A stretch of DNA of 52,633 bases from SOIA01 sp964348015 (GTDB lineage: Bacteria; Acidobacteriota; Aminicenantia; Aminicenantales; Aminicenantaceae), in assembly GCA_964348015.1 (NCBI GenBank), contig CAYGBC010000011.1, forward strand, positions 1 through 52,633, written 5' to 3'. The notes beneath the pieces were generated by a model. The model was not told the DNA's origin. It worked only from the letters and a program-made list of their open reading frames with translations, and ran no database searches. The translations under genes were made by a program, and so were the position numbers. This document shows, one piece after another, positions 1-7,571 of the stretch. The number at the start of each line of letters is the position of its first letter. The first letter of the stretch is position 1.

Positions 1-411
1 GAGATTAACGTCTTCGACCTGGATGGGAACCTGGTGAGAAAGATAAAGAAAGATTACAGAAAGGCCCGTATTCCTGAGGAATACATAAAAGAAAAAACAG
101 AAAGTATGAGTGAGGCGGACAGACAGAGGATCTACTTTCCCGAGTATTTCCCTCCCTTTCAGTGCGGTTTCGTTGATGATGAAGAAAGGCTCTATGTCAT
201 AACGCATGAAGAGGGCAGTCGTCCCGGTGAATACATGTGTGATGTCTTCAATCCCGAAGGCATCTTTATCGCTCGAGCAAGCGTACCTGGAATTATCGAT
301 TTGGAAATAATTTTTCTTCCACCCATTTCCAGAAAGGACCTCCTCTACTGCATCCAGGAGAAAGAAAACGGGTATCAGGAAGTTGTGATATATAAGATGA
401 AGTGGGAATAA
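1..411 (+). CDS. 6-bladed beta-propeller protein, C-terminal fragment (cut by window edge)
   Basis: The reading frame is open from base 1, so the gene begins upstream of the window and only its last 136 codons are visible. An internal ATG at 34 is not the start, because the sequence before it (VFDLDGNLVRKIKK) already matches the family. The fragment aligns well with the C-terminal third of the propeller lipoprotein at 47884-49047: both share a DLxGNLxRKI strand, an FxxDDExxLYVxTxExG strand, GEYxxDVFNxxGI, and a terminal YxMxWE. The fold is probably a secreted NHL/TolB-like propeller; no substrate is known. Most of the propeller and any lipoprotein signal lie outside the window. Confidence 0.8.
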   Translation, partial: EINVFDLDGNLVRKIKKDYRKARIPEEYIKEKTESMSEADRQRIYFPEYFPPFQCGFVDDEERLYVITHEEGSRPGEYMCDVFNPEGIFIARASVPGIIDLEIIFLPPISRKDLLYCIQEKENGYQEVVIYKMKWE

Positions 412-704
412 CCTGTTTGTAACCCAAACCCCCTAAGCTCTGGCTTGCCTGTATTGAAAAAGCAATAATCTGATGTATTTCTTTGTGTCGTCGGAAGACA
501 ACTATGCAAATTGGCTTAATTTCTGGATTTGATGGATGAATTTATCGTTTCTCAGTGCATAAATAAACTCAGAAAAAGTTCTAAGATTGGGTATGTTGGG
601 GCTGCCATCCATAATTAAGCTGTTTTTCGAATAAAACTGGAACGCAGTCAAAACAGGGCGTTCGACCCGGCTTTCATCGCGTCTACAGTGACTCTTACAG
701 CCGA
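412..704. other. Intergenic stretch between propeller gene and M14 peptidase
   Basis: No convincing gene is visible. The minus strand gives short protein-like stretches interrupted by stops in every frame, so a decayed ORF is possible but not supportable. No strong hairpin followed by a T-run was seen behind either convergent gene end. Confidence 0.4.
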
Positions 705-3659
705 TTACCTTGAGCGTCCGGATTTTTTGGGTGCCGGCTTCTTGTAATCCAGGTTTTTGTAGTGGATCATGGAGTTGAACACGAGAAAAAATGATCCGTG
801 TGTTTCATGGCGCCACATCGGGTTGATGCTGAACATGACAATGTGACCGTCTCCGAGTTTACAGTCGACCACAGCCGGGGCTCCAGCAAGTTCTTCGCCG
901 TTCGCCAGACCTCCGCTGATCAAGAGATCCTCCACTTTCGGGGTAAAACGGAGAATTGTTTTCGTCTGGACCTGCGGGGCTCCGGTTCTTTCGGGAGGCT
1001 CGGCTTCTTCCTGACGGGCCTTTTGGAATTCCTCGATAGTCTTCTGTCCCAAGTCTTTGGGACGTCCCTGCACAACATCCGTGTCATCGGGCCCGCCCCG
1101 GCCGCTCACTCTACCGCGGGCGGCTCCTCCGCCCATCATGAAGAATCTCCGGCTGAAACCGCGGCCGGCCGCGAAAACCGGCGATCTGCTGAAATAAACG
1201 CCCAGTTCATTGCCGTACCCATAAGAGATCGGGCTGGTTTTATCAACGACCTCTGCCTTATAGACGCTTCCCCGGGCCCACAGATTTTCTGTGTCCCTGA
1301 TTGAAATTCCCTGGGCCAGGCCGAAATGGATCGGCAGCACCGAGCTTCCGGTTAGCGTTATAAACAGGCCGCCTTCTTTGATAAAATCGCGCAGGTGCAG
1401 GACACCTTCAAGCTCCAGTCCTCCGCGCATATCCTCGGTCGATGCCTGATGCCCGATATTCGGTGTCAATTCGGACTTCTTCCACGGAATCGGTTTATCG
1501 CCGCTGAGACCCTCGACAATGCTCAGCGCATTTCCACGGGTCGGACCCAGCAGAATAACGTCATAAGAATCGCGCAGGCGGGGATTGTCGCGTATTTCAT
1601 GGACAGAAATGTAGTCATAAGGAATTTCCAATTCATCGAGAGCGATCCGGACCCATCCTTCGGTCTGAGTGCTCTGCCAGGTGTGCACAAGCGCGACGCG
1701 CGGAACAGAGATTTCCAGAGTGTCGACCTCTGGAAGAGATTTCACGGCATAGGCAGTAAAACCGAATTTTTCGCCGGCTTCATCCAGAACACTCTTCAGG
1801 TTACCGGAGTTTTCATCCGTCTTGATGATGAATGTCCCTGCATTGAATGACTGGTCCTTTACCTTAAACGGTTCTGCAGCGGCATGCATTTTAAGCTGGC
1901 TGTGCGTGAAAACGAACGTGGCCAGCGGATTATCCGCGTTATGATTGATCAGAAAAGCCCGTGTCGAGCCCCGTTCGAGATTTTTAGTGCCTCCAGAGAC
2001 TGTGATATCCTTCACCAAGTTCATCGGAACCGATAAAATCTCTGTTTCCTCCACCCGAACAGTCTGGACATTGTAGAGCGGACCCAATGTCCAGCCGGTG
2101 TCATCGTAGGGCCGGGGATCGCTCGTGTTGAAATACTGACGGTCGAGCATCATATCCGCCATTCGTGAATAGGGCTGGTCCATGCGGATGATGAAGCTGT
2201 CTGCAGAGTAATCGGTCTCTTTGACGGTGAAGGCTTTTTCGGCTTTGTGCACCTCGACTCCCTGCCACTGGAGCAGCTTCAGAAGACGAGCGGCCAGTCC
2301 GGGTCTCGGATCATCGCCGGGGAGGATGTAGGCTGCCGGTCCTTCATTATGGGGCTTCGCGATGGACCGCTGACTCTTGAGATAAAAGTTTTCCATGAAT
2401 TTCTCTTTGTTGTTGGCGAGATAATTCATCCCGACGAGTATGCCGCTCTGCTGGAGGTTGACGTTGTTGCGGATAGACCACAGAGTGCGCGCCAGCGGCG
2501 GGTTTGGCCGGTACCAGGCTCGATCATTCCGGTTCCGTATAACGCGAGTGCTCCCGTCACCAGCCCCCTGTGTTTCGTAAAAACGTCCGATAGCATTGTG
2601 ACCGTTTGCCGCGTAAAAAGCGTAATTGGGCGCCCATCCGTCATAGAATTGGTGTGTCCAGACACCCGGCACACCCTGTTTGGTCAATTCGTTGACTTCT
2701 TGGTAGGCAAACTGGTGCCATTCGTCGATAACGATGGGGTCGAGCCAGGCATTGTACGGTCCTGTGCCGGTTGAAATATACAGGTGGGGACCGGACTCAT
2801 GCAGGTCATGCATGACCTGCGGATGATACTCCAGGAATGTCCTCATGATGTGTTTGCTCAGCTGCAGAGAGAGGGCGAGGTTATCCCTGTTATTGTCATG
2901 GGCGACATATTTCCCCCAGTAAAGAGGCCGGCGCGGATAGCTGCCTTCGGGGTCCTTCCGCCTGGCCATAGCCAGATCGACCTGTTTATCACGGCCGTCC
3001 ACCTCCAGAACCGGGGTGATCAGCACGATCGCATTCTGGCGGATCGCTTTGATAAAATCCGATTCGTCTACAGCGATGCGGTAGGCCAGCTCCATCAGCA
3101 TTTCCGGGGATCCTGTTTCTCCGGAGTGCATGGCGCCGGTGGCCCAGTACATCGGTTTGGCCTCCCGGATGAGCTGTTTGGCGTCCTGTTCTGAGATTGT
3201 CCGCGGGTCCGCCAAGCTGGCGTTCATCTGTTTGTACTTGTCAAGGTTCTGTATCGTATCCTCGTCGGAAATGACAACCAGAATCATTTCCCGTCCTTCC
3301 TCGGATTTGCCCCCGACAAACACCTTAACGCGTGGAGAGGCATCCGCGAGCGCCCGCATGTATTTATGGACTTCGTGCGAATAGCTGAGCACATCAGCCG
3401 CCCCAGCGATATGTCCGAGCACATCCAGGGGAGTGGGAACATTTTCAGAATACGGAAGATAATTCACATACGTTGTCAGAAAGTGGTCATCCGTGGTGAA
3501 TTCGAGTATTTTTTTCGTGTACTCTTCATCAATTTTCTGCTTCTGGGCGAGGATGGGATTGACTGAAAAAAACACAAGAATACAGAACGTGATGACCAGT
3601 TGAGAGAAAATCCTGTGAGACAATGACCTTTTTGAAAAATATCCGGAAGACTTTCGCAT
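705..3659 (-). CDS. Secreted M14-family zinc carboxypeptidase-like protein
   Basis: This 984-residue protein starts with a signal peptide ending near residue 39 (VNPILAQ). The ATG follows an excellent Shine-Dalgarno (AAGGAGGT). The M14 catalytic set can be read: the zinc motif HSGE (His178, Glu181), a third zinc ligand in HDLHESG (His284 or His287), and a catalytic Glu in FYETQG (Glu362). The 75-residue gap from His287 to Glu362 matches the classic carboxypeptidase A gap between His196 and Glu270. About 500 further residues follow, including a region that looks like a class I glutamine amidotransferase-type fold (LVHTWQSTQTEGW, YDVILLGPTRG); that part is inference. It probably acts on peptides in the periplasm or outside the cell. 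It is transcribed alone from a promoter at 3826-3854. Confidence 0.88.
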   Translation of the reverse strand: MRKSSGYFSKRSLSHRIFSQLVITFCILVFFSVNPILAQKQKIDEEYTKKILEFTTDDHFLTTYVNYLPYSENVPTPLDVLGHIAGAADVLSYSHEVHKYMRALADASPRVKVFVGGKSEEGREMILVVISDEDTIQNLDKYKQMNASLADPRTISEQDAKQLIREAKPMYWATGAMHSGETGSPEMLMELAYRIAVDESDFIKAIRQNAIVLITPVLEVDGRDKQVDLAMARRKDPEGSYPRRPLYWGKYVAHDNNRDNLALSLQLSKHIMRTFLEYHPQVMHDLHESGPHLYISTGTGPYNAWLDPIVIDEWHQFAYQEVNELTKQGVPGVWTHQFYDGWAPNYAFYAANGHNAIGRFYETQGAGDGSTRVIRNRNDRAWYRPNPPLARTLWSIRNNVNLQQSGILVGMNYLANNKEKFMENFYLKSQRSIAKPHNEGPAAYILPGDDPRPGLAARLLKLLQWQGVEVHKAEKAFTVKETDYSADSFIIRMDQPYSRMADMMLDRQYFNTSDPRPYDDTGWTLGPLYNVQTVRVEETEILSVPMNLVKDITVSGGTKNLERGSTRAFLINHNADNPLATFVFTHSQLKMHAAAEPFKVKDQSFNAGTFIIKTDENSGNLKSVLDEAGEKFGFTAYAVKSLPEVDTLEISVPRVALVHTWQSTQTEGWVRIALDELEIPYDYISVHEIRDNPRLRDSYDVILLGPTRGNALSIVEGLSGDKPIPWKKSELTPNIGHQASTEDMRGGLELEGVLHLRDFIKEGGLFITLTGSSVLPIHFGLAQGISIRDTENLWARGSVYKAEVVDKTSPISYGYGNELGVYFSRSPVFAAGRGFSRRFFMMGGGAARGRVSGRGGPDDTDVVQGRPKDLGQKTIEEFQKARQEEAEPPERTGAPQVQTKTILRFTPKVEDLLISGGLANGEELAGAPAVVDCKLGDGHIVMFSINPMWRHETHGSFFLVFNSMIHYKNLDYKKPAPKKSGRSR

Positions 3660-3825
3660 AATCTGACCTCCTTTTTAGGGATTCCTATTCCTGAAAAAAT
3701 AGCAAAAATCCTTATCAGAGAATATCTGCTCTTGACGGGATAAATCAAATGAACCGGAAATGCCAAAGATACGCGTGTTCCTCATGGGCGTTGATGATTG
3801 AGATGGGCTCAAAATTCGAAGGGAT

Positions 3826-3854
3826 AAGATATTGAATTTTACATCTAAAGTCAA
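3826..3854 (-). promoter_or_regulatory. Sigma70-type promoter for the M14 peptidase gene
   Basis: On the minus strand, TTGACT (3854-3849) and TATCTT (3831-3826) are separated by exactly 17 bp. This predicts a leader of roughly 160 nt before the ATG at 3659. It was read by eye; no transcript data. Confidence 0.5.
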
Positions 3855-3893
3855 GACATGCCGATAAGAATTTATCCGCCCTGAAGATGCATC

Positions 3894-4766
3894 TCAATCA
3901 TGCTTCACTTCCACTTCCACTGTGAAGAATTTGTATTGATCATACACAAATGTGGCCAGGTATCGGGGATACTCCTTACCAGCATAAGTCGTTAAAGTCT
4001 CTTCGATGACCTGTCTGCTCGGAAACCGGACACCGTTCTTTTCCACTTCATAGAATACAGCCCAGGAATAGGAGCTTTTTAAGTCACCTGAGGCAGTAGA
4101 GCTTTTTCCCACAAAGCCCGGGATATGCGTCGGATCCCACTCGATCTTGATGATGCTGAAGTTGTTTTCGTCCACCCAGATCTTCCCAAAATTGTAATTG
4201 TCCTCGCGCTCTTCGGTCGGATTCGCGCGGATGACGATTGTCCTGGTTCCGTTTATCTCATCCTGACCTATAATTTCATAATTGAAATGCCGCTGCCAGT
4301 ACCGGCTTAAGAAACCCACTGGCCCGAAGACGATAAACTGGGCCTTGAATCTTTTGATTTTGAGCTCTGCATTTTCTATACGCTTCTTTCTTTCGCCCTC
4401 CTGGAGAAGTATTCTTTTTTCTTCCTGAGTATCTCCTTTTCTGATCATCTGGTAGTCATAGATGTAGGTATTCACTTTTCTATTTTTATACTTGAGTCCT
4501 GTGTGTTTCATTTCTGCTGCCGATCCAAGGTCAGAACGTGAAATAGTTTCGATTCTTTTATAGTTATGAATCTCTTCTGTGATGTTTTCACTGCAGATGA
4601 AATCCAGCGCCATGGTCATCAGTCTATCGCAGTACAGGGCCGTTTTATTCAGGATCTCCTTGAGCCTCGCTTGATCATTTTCTGTGGCGGATTCCTGAGA
4701 AAGAGAGTTTTGCCCTAAGCCAAAGAGAAACATGAATATGAGAAGGTAGATTTTCATTTTTCGCAT
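3894..4766 (-). CDS. Exported LolA-like outer-membrane lipoprotein-sorting fold protein
   Basis: A 290-residue protein with an N-terminal hydrophobic signal (IYLLIFMFLFGLGQNSLSQ) and then a beta-rich body. The section RTIVIRANPTEEREDNYNFG followed by KIWVDENNFSIIKIEW is the pattern seen in LolA/LolB-like and related domains of about 250 residues, where a strand carrying 'ixvdxxxfxixkie' recurs. The N-terminal third mentions repeated aromatic/charged residues but no catalytic motif. Two starts are possible, ATG at 4766 and ATG at 4757; a GGGG run precedes both. The likely role is binding a lipid or lipoprotein in the periplasm, but function is not established. It stands alone between the M14 gene and the divergent FHA gene. 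Confidence 0.6.
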   Translation of the reverse strand: MRKMKIYLLIFMFLFGLGQNSLSQESATENDQARLKEILNKTALYCDRLMTMALDFICSENITEEIHNYKRIETISRSDLGSAAEMKHTGLKYKNRKVNTYIYDYQMIRKGDTQEEKRILLQEGERKKRIENAELKIKRFKAQFIVFGPVGFLSRYWQRHFNYEIIGQDEINGTRTIVIRANPTEEREDNYNFGKIWVDENNFSIIKIEWDPTHIPGFVGKSSTASGDLKSSYSWAVFYEVEKNGVRFPSRQVIEETLTTYAGKEYPRYLATFVYDQYKFFTVEVEVKHD

Positions 4767-5071
4767 CCCCTACGTAAAAATCTATCACAAGCCTGTTGGA
4801 ATTTGCAACCGGCATTTCCTGGCTCTGGAGACATTTCATCTGACATTTCCCCGATATGCTTTTGCAGTGGACTCAAGATTCATCTCTCCGGCTTTTTGAC
4901 ATAAAAATTTTTCTGTGATATACATTTTCTCTGGGACACAGAGGAGAGAAGCCTGTGGTTCGAACGGGCTTATGAGATAAAAGAGGCGGGAGATTGATTT
5001 CAAGAAAAGGACCGATAATATTCATCTGTCTTGCCTTTTGGACCCAAATAAAAAAATTGTGAGATAGCGCC
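4767..5071. other. Divergent intergenic region with leader of the FHA/HD-GYP gene
   Basis: Between the divergent LolA-like and FHA genes. It contains the promoter listed at 4896-4924 and a leader of about 140 nt with two small inverted repeats: CTCTG/CAGAG around 4930-4945 and AGCC/GGCT around 4949-4970. I saw no riboswitch that I recognise and no supportable small gene. Confidence 0.45.
4896..4924 (+). promoter_or_regulatory. Strong sigma70-type promoter for the FHA-GAF-HD-GYP gene
   Basis: A perfect -35 TTGACA (4896-4901), a 17-bp spacer, and -10 TATACA (4919-4924). The predicted start near 4931 leaves a leader of about 140 nt before the ATG at 5072. Confidence 0.6.
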
Positions 5072-6694
5072 ATGAAACTTGTCTGCTTAGAAGGTCAAGA
5101 AAAGGATATGACTTGGGAACTGGGAAATACGCGGACTGTCATTGGCCGGGATTCGATCTGCGACGTCATTCTCAATGATCCGAAATTGTCCCGAATCCAT
5201 GCGGAGATCGTCAAGGAAGGGAACACGTTCATTTACTACGACAAAGAGAGCATGAACGGTTCTTTCATCAACAACGATCGGGTGACGCGTCAGATACTGA
5301 TTCCCGGTGATATCATTAAAATTGGAGATACTTCCATAAAAGTTGCTGGGGAAGATTTGACCACAAATATCAATTGGCAGAAGAGCGATCCGATGATCAC
5401 CTCGAAAATCCCTCTGGATCAATTGACAAGCCAGATAGAGGAAGCCGTCGCTCCCGCTAAAGCCGTCGCGGAAGACCGTCCTGACCTCGCAACGCAAAGA
5501 CATGTCCAGGCCGCCAAACTGATCAAGAACCTGGAGACGATCTATCAGGTCGGCAACGCGATCAATTCGATTCAAACAGTTGACGAACTTCTCGACCAGA
5601 TAGCCGGGATGATGCTGGGTGTTTTCCAAGATGTGCAGAGAGTGTGTATTCTGCTCAAAGAAGACAAAAAAAAGTTCGAGCCGAAGTTTATCAAAACTCG
5701 GTCAGATGTTCCTGCTCAGCCTTTCCAGTTGAGCAGTACCATTGTTAACAATTCGGTCAAAGAAGAGGTGTGTATTCTGGCCAACGACGCAGCGAAGGAT
5801 GAAAGGTTTGCCGGGTCGGAAAGCGTACTCACGATGAACGTGCGGTCTGTCATGTGTGCTCCGCTGGTCAGCAAGGGGAATGTTTTGGGCCTGATCTACG
5901 TCGATAACCGCGAAAAGCCCAATTGTTTTGATGATAACGATGTGGCTCTCCTCTCCGCTCTGGCCAACCAATCGGCTGTCGCCATAGAGAATTCAAAGTT
6001 GTATGAGGACATTCAGAAGTCCTATCATGATGCGATTCTCGCGTTGATGAATACGGTCGAAGCCAAGGACCCGTACACTCGGGGGCACTCTCAGAGAACA
6101 GCCCGGTATGCGTTCGGTATCGCGCAGGAGATGGGATTGAACGAGGAAGAGTGCAAGCAGGTCAAGACTGGAGCCGAGCTCCATGATATCGGAAAAATCG
6201 GAGTCAAAGATTTGATTATCGGAAAAGACAGCCCTCTCTCCACTATGGAATTTCACTCGATTCAAGCTCATGTCCTCACAGGCGAGAAAATTCTCGGGCC
6301 GATTGAATACCTCAGTTTTGTCCTCCCGATAATCCGCCATCATCATGAGAAATTTGACGGCACAGGGTATCCAGATAGTTTAAAGGGAGACAAAATCCCG
6401 CTGGCGGCGCGGATCATAGGAGCTGCGGATGCCTTCGACGCCATGACAACGCAGAGGCCGTACAACAAGCCTTTGCCTTTCAAAAAGGCTTTGGAAAAGT
6501 GCAAAGAACAGAAGGGGACGCATTTTGATTCTAAGGTGATCGAGGCTCTGGACCGCTTCGTTACGCAGAACATTAAAAACCTGACCAAAACGGATGAACT
6601 TCCGGACAAACCGGCTAAAGCTGAAACCCAAAAAAAAGAAGCGAGTAAAACGGTTAAAAAAAAGGGCAAAATAAGCCCGACTAAAAAGAAGTAA
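5072..6694 (+). CDS. FHA-GAF-HD-GYP signalling protein (cyclic dinucleotide phosphodiesterase candidate)
   Basis: A 540-residue cytoplasmic protein with no signal peptide or membrane helix. Residues about 5-95 form an FHA domain (VIGRDSICDVILNDPKLSR then HAEI and NGSFINN), which binds phosphothreonine. Residues about 150-310 form a GAF domain (LLDQIAGMML..., MCAPLVSKGNVLGLIYVDN). Residues about 325-495 form an HD-GYP domain with HSQRTARYA, the metal-binding HDIGK, HHH, and FDGTGYP. HD-GYP domains hydrolyse cyclic di-GMP or related dinucleotides. The last 35 residues are Lys-rich and probably disordered. The ATG at 5072 has no clear Shine-Dalgarno, but the FHA domain begins at once, so the start is likely right. 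FHA input suggests control by Ser/Thr kinases, none of which is in the window. Confidence 0.92.
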   Translation: MKLVCLEGQEKDMTWELGNTRTVIGRDSICDVILNDPKLSRIHAEIVKEGNTFIYYDKESMNGSFINNDRVTRQILIPGDIIKIGDTSIKVAGEDLTTNINWQKSDPMITSKIPLDQLTSQIEEAVAPAKAVAEDRPDLATQRHVQAAKLIKNLETIYQVGNAINSIQTVDELLDQIAGMMLGVFQDVQRVCILLKEDKKKFEPKFIKTRSDVPAQPFQLSSTIVNNSVKEEVCILANDAAKDERFAGSESVLTMNVRSVMCAPLVSKGNVLGLIYVDNREKPNCFDDNDVALLSALANQSAVAIENSKLYEDIQKSYHDAILALMNTVEAKDPYTRGHSQRTARYAFGIAQEMGLNEEECKQVKTGAELHDIGKIGVKDLIIGKDSPLSTMEFHSIQAHVLTGEKILGPIEYLSFVLPIIRHHHEKFDGTGYPDSLKGDKIPLAARIIGAADAFDAMTTQRPYNKPLPFKKALEKCKEQKGTHFDSKVIEALDRFVTQNIKNLTKTDELPDKPAKAETQKKEASKTVKKKGKISPTKKK

Positions 6695-6818
6695 GCGTTC
6701 CGCTTTCCATATCAAATCCAGATTGTGCGCGCAGTTCCGCCTGTTGCTTGAGCGACACGTCCGTGTTTCCACTGCGGATTCTTAAGCAGCTGGGGTGGTG
6801 AAGAAAAGAGATTGATCC

Positions 6819-7556
6819 ATGATGATGCGTTTTCCGTTTAATCCAATCGAGAGGGCCAAGGAGGTTGAGCGTACAGTCATGCAGAACGGCAAACGATTGT
6901 ATTACAGGTTCAGACCGGCACCGTATTATGGAGGGATAGCAACGGCTGATGCGATCGGATGTTCTTTTCTCTGTGCATACTGCTGGAATTATTCCAAGAA
7001 TCTGTACCCGGCTCGTTTCGGCAAGTACTATTCCCCTCAACAGGTCGCATCCCATCTGCTCAGGATCGCACGGAAACGATCTTTCCGTCTCTTCCGGATA
7101 ACAGGATCTGAACCAGTGCTGGGAGAGCCCTCTTTGGACCACCTTGTCCAGGTCATCCAGACGATATTGAACGAAATGCCTCGTGCCGTTTTCATACTCG
7201 AGACGAACGGATTTTTTCTGGGATACAGAACCGACTTGATTGAAAAAATAAATTTTCGCAATTTGCGGATCAGAGTTTCTCTCAAGGGTGTAAACGAGAA
7301 ATCCTTTGAGTCTATTTCAGGAGTCCAGAGGGAGTTTTTCGAGTATCCACTCATCGCTCTCAAGGAAATGGAAAACCAGGATTTGAAGGCCTGGCCGGCG
7401 GTGATGTGGAACCTCTTCACAGATGATGAATTGGCCCAGCTTTCAGATCGGTTAGCAGGAATGACGATCCATGCCCAACTGGAAGAGGAGATTCTGGAAG
7501 CTTATCCCTTTGTGTTGGAGAACATGGAGAAACGCGGTGTAATAGAAAAAAAGTAG
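6819..7556 (+). CDS. Small radical SAM protein
   Basis: A 245-residue protein carrying the radical SAM iron-sulfur signature CxxxCxxC at Cys48, Cys52 and Cys55 (GCSFLCAYCWN). A downstream RITGSEPVLGEP segment resembles the SAM-binding GGEP motif and ILETNGFFL the following strand, both typical of radical SAM barrels such as PFL-activase-like enzymes. The barrel looks partial (about 200 residues), and no auxiliary cluster motif is seen. The substrate is unknown. Three ATG codons lie in a row at 6819-6827, so the exact start is uncertain by two residues. It follows the FHA/HD-GYP gene by 124 bp and converges with the PAS/HD-GYP gene only 15 bp away. Confidence 0.82.
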   Translation: MMMRFPFNPIERAKEVERTVMQNGKRLYYRFRPAPYYGGIATADAIGCSFLCAYCWNYSKNLYPARFGKYYSPQQVASHLLRIARKRSFRLFRITGSEPVLGEPSLDHLVQVIQTILNEMPRAVFILETNGFFLGYRTDLIEKINFRNLRIRVSLKGVNEKSFESISGVQREFFEYPLIALKEMENQDLKAWPAVMWNLFTDDELAQLSDRLAGMTIHAQLEEEILEAYPFVLENMEKRGVIEKK

Positions 7557-7571
7557 CCTGTCCCCTTTTTA

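Noticed and set aside
412..704. Possible decayed gene on the minus strand
   Set aside because: Short protein-like stretches exist but are broken by stops in every frame and match no family I recognise.
4930..5071. Possible cyclic-dinucleotide riboswitch in the leader of the FHA/HD-GYP gene
   Set aside because: Small hairpins are present, but the conserved core of GEMM-type riboswitches is not visible.
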